Source: Marinobacterium litorale DSM 23545
Lineage (GTDB): Bacteria; Pseudomonadota; Gammaproteobacteria; Pseudomonadales; Balneatricaceae
Assembly: GCF_000428985.1 (NCBI RefSeq)
Contig: NZ_AUAZ01000024.1
Location: forward strand, 1-64,000
Length of the DNA stretch: 64,000 bases
Direction of reading: 5' to 3'
Part shown: in pieces, positions 20,833 to 29,748 of the stretch
Numbering within the stretch: the first letter of the stretch is position 1
Layout of the letters: every line of letters begins with the position of its first letter
The notes under the pieces: model-generated
Told to the model about the DNA's origin: nothing
What the model saw: only the letters and a program-made list of their open reading frames with translations
The model's database searches: none
Made by a program: the position numbers and the translations under genes

Positions 20833-22126
20833 CAGCCGCCGTATCCAGATCGACGTCCCGGCCCTGACGCGGGTCGAGGGGGAAGGTGCTCTGCATCTGC
20901 GTGTTGAGGGTGACTCAATCAAACAGCTGCAACTGTCGATCTTTGAACCTCCCCGCTACTTTGAGAAGTTTCTGGAGGGGCGTCACTTTTCGGAGGTTCC
21001 CGATATTGTCGCCCGCATCTGTGGGATCTGCCCGGTGGCCTATCAGATGAGCGCGGTTCAGGCCCTGGAACAGGCCTTTGGCGTTGAGCCGGACCCCTGG
21101 GTGAAACAGATGCGCAGGCTGTTCTACTGTGGCGAATGGCTGCAAAGCCACGCCCTGCACATTCACCTGCTCGCCCTACCCGACTACCTGGGCTACGACA
21201 GTGCGATCGGCATGGCAGCCGACCATCCGGAGGCGGTGCAACGGGGCTTGGCCTTGCAGGCGTTGGGGAATGAGATCATTCGCCTGTTTGGTGGCCGCTC
21301 GGTCCACCCCGTGGGCGCCCGGGTTGGCGGATTCCATCACGCACCCTCCCTGGCCGATGTCCAGGCTCTGCACAACCGGTTGCAGGGCGCACGCATTCAA
21401 GCTGAAGCGCTCACTCGCTGGTGCGCGGAGCTGCCGATGCCGGATCAGGCTGAGGATTTCGTCTGCGTGGCCCTGAGCCACGACGACCAGTACCCCTTTT
21501 ACGAAGGACGCCTGCTAAGCTCTGATGGCCTGGATATTGGAGCGGATGCCTGGGAACACCATTTCCATGAGGAGCATGCGCCCCACTCCACCGCCCTTTG
21601 GGCCCTTTTAAATGACCAACCCTATCTGGTAGGCCCCCTGGCCCGTTTGAATCTTAACAAACAGCGGCTACCTGATCCGGTGGCTGAGAACCTCGAACGT
21701 ACCGGGATTCATTTCCCCAGCCGGAATATGTTCCACAGCATGCTGGCCCGGGCCGTCGAGATTGAGGTGGCTATACATGAAGCCATTCTGCTGACTCAGG
21801 ATTACCGCCCTCCGGAACAGCCTTACGTGGACGTTTCTCCGCGGGCGGGGATTGGCTATGGCATGACGGAAGCTCCGCGCGGCATGCTCTGGCACCGGTA
21901 TGAAACCGATGACGCCGGGCTTATCCAAAGCGCTCGTATCGTGCCACCGACCAGCCAGAACCAGGCCAGAATCGAAGCCGACCTGCATCACTCGTTAACC
22001 GCTTTTGGCCTGGCGCACAGCGACGATGAAATCCGGCTGCATTGCGAAAAAGTTATTCGTAATTACGACCCCTGTATCTCCTGCGCCACCCATTTTCTGC
22101 GGCTAAAACTGGAGCGTGACGCATGA
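20825..22126 (+). CDS. hydA: sulfhydrogenase-type [NiFe] hydrogenase large (alpha) subunit
   Basis: A 433-residue catalytic subunit. The four nickel-iron ligands are present: Cys66 and Cys69 in RICGICPVAYQ, Cys417 and Cys420 in DPCISCATH. A ten-residue tail follows His423 and would be removed by the maturation protease encoded next. The GGAGGG site at about 20813 selects ATG 20825 over the upstream frame start at 20810. The short size and cytoplasmic setting fit group 3b bidirectional NADP-linked enzymes, which can also reduce sulfur. The preferred direction is unknown. No hyp assembly genes occur in the window. Confidence 0.93.
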   Translation: MTDSRRIQIDVPALTRVEGEGALHLRVEGDSIKQLQLSIFEPPRYFEKFLEGRHFSEVPDIVARICGICPVAYQMSAVQALEQAFGVEPDPWVKQMRRLFYCGEWLQSHALHIHLLALPDYLGYDSAIGMAADHPEAVQRGLALQALGNEIIRLFGGRSVHPVGARVGGFHHAPSLADVQALHNRLQGARIQAEALTRWCAELPMPDQAEDFVCVALSHDDQYPFYEGRLLSSDGLDIGADAWEHHFHEEHAPHSTALWALLNDQPYLVGPLARLNLNKQRLPDPVAENLERTGIHFPSRNMFHSMLARAVEIEVAIHEAILLTQDYRPPEQPYVDVSPRAGIGYGMTEAPRGMLWHRYETDDAGLIQSARIVPPTSQNQARIEADLHHSLTAFGLAHSDDEIRLHCEKVIRNYDPCISCATHFLRLKLERDA

Positions 22127-22653
22127 CCGCGCTACGTATAATCGGTGTCGGTTCACCCTCCGGTGATGATCGGGCAGGCTGGGAGGTTATCGATCGTTTG
22201 AAACCGAGAATCCCGGTGGAGTGGTCGATTGAATTGATCGCACTGGATCGTCCGGGCAGTGGTTTAGTGGAGTGGCTGGCAAATGTGCCGGAGTGTTGGT
22301 TAGTGGATGCAATACAGGTAGAAGGGGTGCCCGGCCGCTGCCTGCAGCCGGGACTTGATGAGCTGCTGCAGGCCGATGTTGCTACAGCAGGATCACACGG
22401 GTTCGGCCTGTCCGAAAGCCTTAATCTCGCCGCGACGCTGGGATTGCTCCCGCAGCGCCTCGAACTCCACTGCGTGACGATCCGCGAGGCGGATATCTTC
22501 GGCCAGCAGCTGAGCACGGCGGTTAACGCAGGTGTTAACGGACTGGTAAGCCGCTTTCACGAACGCTTGGTAAAACAATTTGATCATACAGCTACCTTTA
22601 AAGGTGGAGTTGGTTCATTGGGATCATCATCAGGATCGTCTGTCCGTTCCTGA
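22123..22653 (+). CDS. [NiFe] hydrogenase maturation protease (HycI/HyaD family)
   Basis: A 176-residue endopeptidase that clips the C-terminal tail of the hydrogenase large subunit once nickel is inserted. The N-terminus RIIGVGSPSGDDRAGWEV and the Asp in CWLVDAIQV provide nickel-binding acidic positions of the family. A histidine follows in TAGSHGFGLSESL. It overlaps the large-subunit gene by 4 bases. Its last 70 bases are antisense to the end of the ATP-grasp gene, and the tail it encodes there (Gly/Ser-rich) is probably not part of the fold. Confidence 0.88.
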   Translation: MTALRIIGVGSPSGDDRAGWEVIDRLKPRIPVEWSIELIALDRPGSGLVEWLANVPECWLVDAIQVEGVPGRCLQPGLDELLQADVATAGSHGFGLSESLNLAATLGLLPQRLELHCVTIREADIFGQQLSTAVNAGVNGLVSRFHERLVKQFDHTATFKGGVGSLGSSSGSSVRS

Positions 22654-23408
22654 GCCATCAAATAATTCAGAATCGCCTGTTTGACTCGCATATCCAGGCC
22701 CGGTAAACCGGTGTTTCCAAACAGCCGGTTAAACTCAAGCACCCAGGGATGGCCATCAACCATGGCGATATCAAAACCGGCATGGTTAATATCCAGCGAC
22801 CGCGCGAGGTTCAGCACCAGCTCAATCGCCGCCTGGGGCACCGGTGTCCGGCTATCGACCGTGCCACCCTGAGACAGGTTGTTGCGAAAGCCATCAAAGC
22901 CCTGCAGCCGCCAGAAACCATCCACCACTTGATCGCCGACCACGATAATTCTCAGGTCACGATCGATGGGCAGATACTCCTGCACGTACAAAACATCCGT
23001 GCTTTCCCGATATGCCTGCCAATCCTGCCGATCCCGAATCAGCCAAACCCCCTGCCCCATGGACGCCTTGGGCAGCTTGGCGACAAAGGGCACCGGCATC
23101 TGCGACCAGATGCGTTCAGCGCCACTGTCCGTATTGGGCTCGATCAAGGTCCAGGGAGTATTTGCCGGCGCCATCAATTCGAAGGCACGGGTCATCTCCA
23201 CTTTGTCATGGCCCAGAAAATAACTGGCCAGACTGGGAAAAATACGCCCCTTGAGTCCAAACAGGACTCCGCCGAGTTGCCAATACTGAGGAAACAGCAC
23301 CCAGTCAGCCGAGGCGATCTCCGCCTTATGCCGAAAGAGCTGCTCCGGTTTGATATAACGCGTATTGGGCAACCCGAGAGCACGAAACGCATCAAAGGAA
23401 ACGCACTG
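22584..23408 (-). CDS. ATP-grasp (RimK-like) protein of unknown substrate
   Basis: About 274 residues with an ATP-grasp fold: VAKLPKASMGQGVWLI (ATP-binding loop), VQEYLPIDRDLRIIVVG and WVLEFNRLFGNTGL (Mg-binding acidic/Asn cluster). RimK-like enzymes ligate an amino acid or similar amine to a carboxylate. The substrate here is unknown. The ATG at 23408 (MQCVSFDAFRALGLPNTRY) is preferred. An upstream GTG at 23486 gives 300 residues but adds an unremarkable tail. The acidic Asp/Pro-rich C-terminus overlaps the hydrogenase protease gene tail to tail. Confidence 0.8.
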   Translation of the reverse strand, partial: QCVSFDAFRALGLPNTRYIKPEQLFRHKAEIASADWVLFPQYWQLGGVLFGLKGRIFPSLASYFLGHDKVEMTRAFELMAPANTPWTLIEPNTDSGAERIWSQMPVPFVAKLPKASMGQGVWLIRDRQDWQAYRESTDVLYVQEYLPIDRDLRIIVVGDQVVDGFWRLQGFDGFRNNLSQGGTVDSRTPVPQAAIELVLNLARSLDINHAGFDIAMVDGHPWVLEFNRLFGNTGLPGLDMRVKQAILNYLMAQERTDDPDDDPNEPTPPLKVAV

Positions 23409-23701
23409 CATGGGCCAAACTCTCTGGAAATTATCGCCCCGGCGGACCGCCAAGAGGGCTGCATATCGAATCAGCGCCGAGGACACGGCTGACGATTCCG
23501 ATGGCGCGCATATTAGTCCAATCAGTCAGATTTTCCAGTGAATATTTTCCCGATTTCACTGGAATTACATGAATATTTTTTAAGTATAAAACAGGTGCCA
23601 GAGAAACCTGACAATGAAGCATCCGATGCGCCCAGATAGCGATTTTACCCGGCTGTGAGAGCTGCTAGACTGGGTCTCAACGATACACCGCTTTCTTCCC
23701 A

Positions 23702-23740
23702 GGCCGGTTGCAGGCAGAACTGCCGCGCCGGCCATTTTTA
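23702..23740 (+). terminator. terminator-like hairpin beside the tetR gene end
   Basis: GGCCGG (23702-23707) pairs with CCGGCC (23728-23733), with an inner GGCAG/CTGCC stem (23713-23717, 23720-23724), followed on the plus strand by ATTTTTA. The polarity suits plus-strand transcripts, although no plus-strand gene is evident immediately upstream. It may stop antisense transcription into tetR. Confidence 0.45.
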
Positions 23741-24376
23741 CCGTTTGGCACGAATCCCTTGCAGAAAGATATCAACCGCCTGGGGAAGCGATTTCACAGG
23801 TAGCTCTGGATCAAACGGTATACCCAGCAGCGCCCGCATATGCCAAGGCTGCTTGAGTAGCTCGATGAACTGAAACGCCGCCAGCTCCGGATCCTCGAGT
23901 GCAATAACACCTCGGTCGCGTTGATGCGTCAGAAACCGCCCCAGCTCGACCCCGATACGCTCCGGCCCCTGTGTATAGAAGATACGCTGAATGGCTTCGC
24001 GCTCGTCGCTTTTCACTGAAATAACGAGCCGGTACATAGCCACAGCGCCGGGACGAAAGACCATGCTCAGAAAACGCTGCCCAAATCGCAGCAGAGCCGA
24101 TCTAATATCCGGGTCTTCCAGCCACTCCTCTATGGCCAAATCGGAAAACAGCTCATTGCAGGAGTTATTGACCATCGCCTCAAACAGACCGAGCTTGTTA
24201 CCAAAGCAACGATAGAGCGTACTCATCGAACCGCCTGAACGCTTCACAATCTCGGCGAGACTGGCGTTTTCAAAACCCTGCTCCAAAAACACCTCGCGAG
24301 CCGACTCGAGCATGCGATTACGGCGCTCAATACCTTTAGGAGTGAGCGTGGGCGGGCAGGGGGCTTCGGTAGGCAT
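23738..24376 (-). CDS. TetR-family repressor of the adjacent exporter
   Basis: A 212-residue TetR regulator. The N-terminal HTH spans about residues 17-63 (MLESAREVFLEQGFENASLA and SMSTLYRCFGNK), with an AefR-type C-terminal ligand domain. It is divergent from a Bcr/CflA-type exporter, with a perfect palindrome in the shared 183-base region. The simplest model is that it represses the exporter and itself until an exported compound binds. Confidence 0.9.
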   Translation of the reverse strand: MPTEAPCPPTLTPKGIERRNRMLESAREVFLEQGFENASLAEIVKRSGGSMSTLYRCFGNKLGLFEAMVNNSCNELFSDLAIEEWLEDPDIRSALLRFGQRFLSMVFRPGAVAMYRLVISVKSDEREAIQRIFYTQGPERIGVELGRFLTHQRDRGVIALEDPELAAFQFIELLKQPWHMRALLGIPFDPELPVKSLPQAVDIFLQGIRAKR

Positions 24377-24431
24377 AGGGAGACTCCGACAAACCGGAAA
24401 TATATATCCGAGTACTGGACTTGGTCTAAAA

Positions 24432-24449
24432 GTGTAATGTATATTACAC
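24432..24449. promoter_or_regulatory. palindromic operator for the TetR regulator
   Basis: GTGTAAT (24432-24438) and ATTACAC (24443-24449) are a perfect 7-bp inverted repeat with a 4-base spacer. They lie 55 bases upstream of the tetR start and 110 upstream of the exporter start. Size and symmetry suit a TetR dimer. Confidence 0.65.
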
Positions 24450-24559
24450 GAATTCTAATCTGAACACCACGCAGCCACATCGCCTTTCGCCCAAGCGCGA
24501 GGTCATCCATCACCCGACGGTGTTCATACCAAGCTTAGAGCTTACCTACGGAGTATTTT

Positions 24560-25786
24560 ATGTCTACCGGTGTGCACACACTCCGGATACCCGGTTTCGT
24601 TTTCCTGCTTGCAGCGCTGACAGCCCTGGCTCCGTTGGCCACGGATGCCTACTTGCCGGCAGTCCCGACCATCGCCGATGACTTATCGCGCTCAGTACAT
24701 GATGTGGAACTATCGATCAGCCTGTTTCTGGCAGGCTTCTCCATAGGCCAGTTGGTAGGCGGTCCCTTTTCAGACCATTTCGGACGCCGCATCGGGATCT
24801 TCATCGGCCTCGCACTGTTCTGTGCAGGCTCACTGGCAATCAGTTTTGCCCAAAACATCGAATGGATGTGGGGAATGCGCGTTATCCAGGCACTCGGTGG
24901 CGGAATGACGGTCGTTAACACACCGGCCATCGTTCGGGATATCAGCGGTGGCCGTGACAGCGCCCGTACGCTTTCACGGATGGCGATCATTTTGATGCTC
25001 GCTCCCATGCTGGCGCCGCTTCTGGGCAGTCTGATCCTACAAACGCTGGGGTGGCGACCTATTTTTATCCTCCTGCTTATCTATGGCGTGATTCTGGCAG
25101 TCGTCATTTTCCGTGTGCTGCCTGAAACCCGGATTGTCCAGAAGGACAGACCCAACGCCATCAAGCGCTACTGGATGGTGTTGAAAAGCCGCTACGCACT
25201 GGGATACCTGTTTTCAGCCTGCTTTGCCTATGGCAGCCTGTTCGCCTTCATCACCGGCTCGCCCTCAGTTTACATGGGCTACTTTGAACTCAGCGAAACC
25301 GCTTATCCGTTTGCATTCGGCGCCAACGTATTCGCGTTGATGATTTTCAACAAGCTCAATATTCGTCTGCTCGGCCGACACCATCCTCAGAAGCTGCTTC
25401 TGGCCGGCCAGATCATCCAGCTGGCGACCGGTCTTGTGCTGGCCCTCTACACACTGGTCAGTGGGGCTCCAACACTACCCATGTTTATTCTGCTGATTAT
25501 GCTGTTTTTCGGATGCCACGGATTGGTCAGCGCCAATTCCATGGCGGGTATCACCGAGATTTTCCCCCATAACAGCGCCACGGCAACGGCACTGATGGGG
25601 GCTTGCGGCTTCGCCTTCGGGGCGTTGAGTGGCTCACTGGTAGGATTGGTGGCGGACGGTACACCGCAGCCCATGGTCTTAATGATGGCGGCTTGCGCCA
25701 TCCTTGCCCCCGCCACACGGCTGATGCTGCAGCGGGGACTACCGGTCGCGGCAGAAACCGGGTTAACACCGGAAAACCCGCGTTAG
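24560..25786 (+). CDS. Bcr/CflA-type drug-efflux MFS transporter
   Basis: A 408-residue, 12-helix major-facilitator protein of the Bcr/CflA drug-proton antiporter group. The marker motifs are PLATDAYLPAVPTIADDL in helix 1, GPFSDHFGRRIGIFIGL in loop 2-3 (motif A) and the helix 4-5 antiporter region RVIQALGGGMTVV...MLAPMLAPLLG. GGAG precedes ATG 24560. It probably exports a hydrophobic or phenolic compound. The specificity is unknown. The end lies 3 bases from the end of ggpPS on the other strand. Confidence 0.92.
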   Translation: MSTGVHTLRIPGFVFLLAALTALAPLATDAYLPAVPTIADDLSRSVHDVELSISLFLAGFSIGQLVGGPFSDHFGRRIGIFIGLALFCAGSLAISFAQNIEWMWGMRVIQALGGGMTVVNTPAIVRDISGGRDSARTLSRMAIILMLAPMLAPLLGSLILQTLGWRPIFILLLIYGVILAVVIFRVLPETRIVQKDRPNAIKRYWMVLKSRYALGYLFSACFAYGSLFAFITGSPSVYMGYFELSETAYPFAFGANVFALMIFNKLNIRLLGRHHPQKLLLAGQIIQLATGLVLALYTLVSGAPTLPMFILLIMLFFGCHGLVSANSMAGITEIFPHNSATATALMGACGFAFGALSGSLVGLVADGTPQPMVLMMAACAILAPATRLMLQRGLPVAAETGLTPENPR

Positions 25787-25789
25787 AAC

Positions 25790-28060
25790 TCAGGCAGACT
25801 CGGCTTCCAGCGCCGCTGCCGTATCGGCTTCGGATAATGCGGTGGCACCGGAGATGAACTCTTCGCCCCAGCGGCGGATATCGTAGTAATTGACGATATC
25901 GTATAGCAAACGCATACGCGTCGCCGCTTCGCTCGGCGGCATCACCAGCCCCTGATAACAGCGCTCGGCCAGGTCGTTAATATCATGGGGGTTGGTTAAC
26001 AAGGCACCATGAAGCTCGGCAGCTGCCCCGGTGAACTCAGACAACACCAACCGTCCGGCACGTTCCGTTAACCCCTGTGTGGCGACAAACTCCTTGGCAA
26101 CCAGGTTAAGACCATCCCGTAGCGGTGTAATCCACATCACATCAGCGCGCTCGTAGAAACTGACCAGCTGCTGGAGTGGGAACCCCCGGTAGTAGTAACG
26201 GATCGGTGTCCAGCCCACCTGGGCAAATCGACCGTTGATCCGGCCCACGGCCTGCTCGATATCGGCCACCAGGTCCTGATACACCTTAATCTCCTGGGCC
26301 GCCGGTACGCAGATGATGACCAGCGTCACCTCATTCTGCATCTCCGGGTGTCGTTCCAGCAGCTTCTCAAAAGCCAATAGCTTGGGCAGAACCCCCTTGG
26401 TGTAGTCCAGCCGTTCCACCGACAGGATCATCTGCCCCTTGTCACCCATCTCCTCCTCCAGCAGCCGACGCTGCTTGCGGTAGGCACGGGAGTCCAGCGC
26501 CTGCTTCATGCGATCCAGATCCAGCCCGACCGGATGCGCACCCAGCCGGATAACACGTTGATCGGTCTCAATCTCCTTGGTCATCTCACCAAGCCCTGCC
26601 GCACAGCCGTAGGTGAGGAAGCGCGGCGCACAGGACTGACGCTCCTGCACGGTAAACGGCATCACGCCACGAACCACATCGACAAAGTTCTCCACCTGGC
26701 GCGGGATATGGAAGCCGACATAGTCACACTGCAAAAGGCTACCCACAATTTCGCGACGCCAAGGCACCACGTTAAAGATATCGGCGGATGGAAAATGGGT
26801 GTGGTGGAAAAAGGCGATCCGCAGATCCGGTCGGCGCTCGCGCAGGTAGGCAGGCACCATCCACAGGTTATAGTCGTGAATCCAGACCAACGCGCCTTCA
26901 GCCGCCTCCTCCGCCGTTTTCTCAGCAAACTTGCGATTCACCTCGCAGAAGATCTCCCAGTGATCTTCGCGGAATTCTGCACGCTCCCAGAAGGTATGGA
27001 GCATGGGCCAGAACGCCTCTTTGGAGAAGCGCTTATAAAAGATATCCACATCATCCTTGTTCAACGGGACACGGGAGCAGATCAGGTTGGGGTAAGCGTC
27101 CTTATCAACACTGGTATGGGTCACAAAGGGTTGCTCGGTACCATCGTCAATACTCCAGGCGATCCAGGCACCGCGAGTTCCGTCCGCGAAGAAACTCAGC
27201 AACGTGGGCAGGATACCGTTCGGCGAGCTGTGAGGCTGACGGCGCACTTTACCGCGCTCCCTCACCTCCTCGTAAGGCAAGCGGTGATAGACCATAACCA
27301 GGTCAGATGTCCCCGGCTTTGCATCCTCGTACCCCTCATGCGCCACACCCTGTGGCCCCAGGAAGCCGAAGTGGCTCATCGCCTCCAGAATCCCGCCACA
27401 GCCGGGTTCTTCGGCATGCAGTATCCAGGCGTTCTTATCCGTTGCCTCCAGCAGGCCGGGCTCGGAATCCCCTACGCAGACGCCTTTGAAGCTGCCATCG
27501 AGCATCGCCAGATCATTCAGTGTATCGCCGGCAGCGAGTACATCATCGCTACTCTCGCCCATAAAGCTCACCAGGCGCTTGAGCGTGGCCCCCTTGTTAG
27601 TGCCTTTAGGCAGAAAATCGAGGTAATGCTCGGCTGAGTACAATAGATCGCAACCGAGTTCCTCGGCTACCCTGTGTACCTCATCGGTGACATCCGAAGG
27701 CTCACAGAACCAGGAGCAGCGACGGGCCTGGGGCACATCCTGACGCTGGATACCGGGGAACTTCGACATCGCTTCAACGATGGGGATTTCTCCGGGCCAG
27801 GTTTCCTCGATCTCATCGAGCAGTTTGGCCACCGGCTGAAGTGTACTGCCTTCAACGACCGTCGCGCCCACATCACAGATAATATATTCAGGCTCGGGTA
27901 TACCGGGGTCCGACAGCAGTGGCATGACCGCCTCCAGGCCTCGACCGGTTACGAACACAAGCCTGATGCCCGGGTGAGCGTTAATCAGCTGATAGAGGCG
28001 TGCTCGGTTTTCGGGTGTCCCGCCAAGAAAGGTGCCATCCAAATCTGTCGCTAAAATCAT
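25790..28060 (-). CDS. ggpPS: bifunctional glucosylglycerol-phosphate synthase/phosphatase
   Basis: A 756-residue fusion. The N-terminal HAD phosphatase (about 1-250; nucleophile motif ILATDLDGTFLGG, later GDTLNDLAML) is followed by a GT20 glycosyltransferase (about 290-730; WIHDYNLWMVPAYLRERRPD, SVERLDYTKGVLPKL, PLRDGLNLVAKEFVA). This domain order is that of the GgpPS enzyme described in halotolerant Pseudomonas. It joins ADP-glucose to glycerol-3-phosphate and removes the phosphate to yield the osmolyte glucosylglycerol. Trehalose-6-phosphate synthase is the alternative, but the fused N-terminal phosphatase favours GgpPS. The ATG at 28060 has AGGAG seven bases upstream. Confidence 0.85.
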   Translation of the reverse strand: MILATDLDGTFLGGTPENRARLYQLINAHPGIRLVFVTGRGLEAVMPLLSDPGIPEPEYIICDVGATVVEGSTLQPVAKLLDEIEETWPGEIPIVEAMSKFPGIQRQDVPQARRCSWFCEPSDVTDEVHRVAEELGCDLLYSAEHYLDFLPKGTNKGATLKRLVSFMGESSDDVLAAGDTLNDLAMLDGSFKGVCVGDSEPGLLEATDKNAWILHAEEPGCGGILEAMSHFGFLGPQGVAHEGYEDAKPGTSDLVMVYHRLPYEEVRERGKVRRQPHSSPNGILPTLLSFFADGTRGAWIAWSIDDGTEQPFVTHTSVDKDAYPNLICSRVPLNKDDVDIFYKRFSKEAFWPMLHTFWERAEFREDHWEIFCEVNRKFAEKTAEEAAEGALVWIHDYNLWMVPAYLRERRPDLRIAFFHHTHFPSADIFNVVPWRREIVGSLLQCDYVGFHIPRQVENFVDVVRGVMPFTVQERQSCAPRFLTYGCAAGLGEMTKEIETDQRVIRLGAHPVGLDLDRMKQALDSRAYRKQRRLLEEEMGDKGQMILSVERLDYTKGVLPKLLAFEKLLERHPEMQNEVTLVIICVPAAQEIKVYQDLVADIEQAVGRINGRFAQVGWTPIRYYYRGFPLQQLVSFYERADVMWITPLRDGLNLVAKEFVATQGLTERAGRLVLSEFTGAAAELHGALLTNPHDINDLAERCYQGLVMPPSEAATRMRLLYDIVNYYDIRRWGEEFISGATALSEADTAAALEAESA

Positions 28061-28129
28061 TACATCACTCCTGTCGAATAAGAAGACGGCCGGATGAGAG
28101 GATTTCTTCAGACAGACTAGCACTCCAGC

Positions 28130-28146
28130 ATTGCACCAATACAGTG
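28130..28146 (-). promoter_or_regulatory. NtrC-like dyad upstream of ggpPS
   Basis: On the plus strand TGCACCAATACAGTGCA matches the NtrC half-site pair TGCACCA-N3-TGGTGCA at 12 of 14 defined positions. It lies 70-86 bases upstream of the ggpPS start. No sigma-54 promoter was recognised near it, so it may be a chance dyad or a site for another regulator. Confidence 0.3.
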
Positions 28147-28344
28147 CATTTCAATGAGAAGGGGTGCGACGCAGGCTAATCTTCACCGGACCGCAGGCAC
28201 CGCCTGCCGTCCGGTAGATGCTCCTGGTGAGACAAACTCGAAGAGAGCAGGCCAGACCGGTTTACCGGAAGACAAACACTGTGCCTGCCAAGTACCGAAG
28301 CAAAAAGCACACCATCAATGCGCCATTGCCTTTCATCTAGTGCT

Positions 28345-29610
28345 TCAGGCTGATTGCGCCTCGCTCTTGCGCATCCGTAACCGATAGGCGTTAGCCTGCA
28401 TCTTCCAACCGGGGAATTCGCCTTTGCAGCCGGTGGACTGAACATAGTCTTCATCCAGCTCGGCGTTTAATTCCAGTGCAAACTCATTGGTGATGGACGG
28501 CAGCAAACTATCCGCAATGTGAGCAGCCGTAAGAGGCGTAAAGCCTTCGCTGACCGCTTCATCCGGTGTGTGGTGCATCAGCACGGCCTCCACAACCTGC
28601 GGCGGGAGATTCCACATATCCAGCAGATATGCGCCGAGCTCGGCATGGGTAACACCATACGCCATACGTTCGACCACATGCAGCGGCAACTCCTTGCGGG
28701 CCGCGTACCTGAGCACTTTGAGGTAACCGTCGCCCTGCTCGGCCGCTAACATCAACATGCCGATATCCAGCAGCAGCCCGGCCAGGAACGCCTGATCCCT
28801 CGCAACTTGAGCCCCTTCATGGGAGCCTGCGATATCCTGTGCCAGTCGCGCTACACTCAGCGCCCGCTCGCTCAAACGCTCAAACGAAAACGCCTGCCAT
28901 TGTGACTGCTCACCGTAATGGGAACGCAAATGCCCTGCCAGCGCCAAACCCCGTACGGTCCGCACACCCAGCAGAGTCAACGCTTCCTGCAGATTGCTGA
29001 TCTTGCGCTGAAGACCGAAATAACTGGAATTGACCAGCTGCATAATACGCGCGGCCAGCGCCGGGTCCCGTTCGACAATGGCCGCGATATCACGGGCATT
29101 AGTATGGTCGGCGGTGACTGCACGGGTGAGCTCACTGTAGATGCCCGGAGGTGACGGTAACTGTCTGAAGGCGGCAAAAGAGCGTACCACCTTATCGCGG
29201 TACAACTGACGGGTAACCGTTACGGTCTGTTCAACCGCGGAGATAACGTCGCGCAGATCACTATTCTGGGTAATGTTACGGTGAGCAACATCGAGCGCCT
29301 TGGCCTGTTTGGAAACGCTGAGCGGCGGAGATAACAGAATACGTGCGACGCGATGATCATAATCGGCGACCCGGCGCAGCACGCCCAGTTCACGTTCAAA
29401 ACTGCTCAGACTCGCGACGATCACCGCATCAAACCGCCCCTCCTGCAGCAGCTCCAGGGCGACCTGCGTATCATCCATTCGCACAATTTGCCAATCGCAA
29501 CCGTGCTCGGCAAGCTCACCGCCCCAGGTGACGAACGCGGAATGCGGGTCGATAAAGAGGATCCTCAGCGGGGTCGGATCACCGGATTGACCGATTGTTG
29601 TCCTGTTCAT
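28345..29610 (-). CDS. receiver-like/HDOD signalling protein
   Basis: A 421-residue protein. Residues about 15-135 form a receiver-like domain (ILFIDPHSAFVTWGGEL...FDAVIVASLSSF) in which the usual phospho-Asp position is not obviously kept. Residues about 145-345 form an HDOD domain (IVERDPALAARIMQLVNSSY, LQEALTLLGVRTVRGLAL), a catalytically silent HD relative used in signalling. AGGAG lies 9 bases before ATG 29610. The leader carries a c-di-GMP-I riboswitch, so its expression should follow cellular c-di-GMP. A motility or biofilm role is likely but unproven. Confidence 0.9.
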   Translation of the reverse strand: MNRTTIGQSGDPTPLRILFIDPHSAFVTWGGELAEHGCDWQIVRMDDTQVALELLQEGRFDAVIVASLSSFERELGVLRRVADYDHRVARILLSPPLSVSKQAKALDVAHRNITQNSDLRDVISAVEQTVTVTRQLYRDKVVRSFAAFRQLPSPPGIYSELTRAVTADHTNARDIAAIVERDPALAARIMQLVNSSYFGLQRKISNLQEALTLLGVRTVRGLALAGHLRSHYGEQSQWQAFSFERLSERALSVARLAQDIAGSHEGAQVARDQAFLAGLLLDIGMLMLAAEQGDGYLKVLRYAARKELPLHVVERMAYGVTHAELGAYLLDMWNLPPQVVEAVLMHHTPDEAVSEGFTPLTAAHIADSLLPSITNEFALELNAELDEDYVQSTGCKGEFPGWKMQANAYRLRMRKSEAQSA

Positions 29611-29748
29611 GATGCGCTACTCCTCGGACACGCTAGACTGCCCGGCGATTATGGCGCTACGAACTGCAGACAGATCCGAGCGCCTCAACTGTAATGTGGC
29701 ATACGTCAGATCCTGGAAGAAGTCGTGGACTAGCAAGCTCACTCTCCT

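Noticed and set aside
26534-27637. 367-codon plus-strand frame opposite ggpPS
   Set aside because: It lies entirely within the well-supported ggpPS gene, shows no domain, and has the composition of an antisense shadow.
25790-28060. trehalose-6-phosphate synthase/phosphatase (OtsA/OtsB)
   Set aside because: The GT20 domain is shared, but the fused N-terminal HAD phosphatase matches the described GgpPS layout better. Enzyme assay would settle it.
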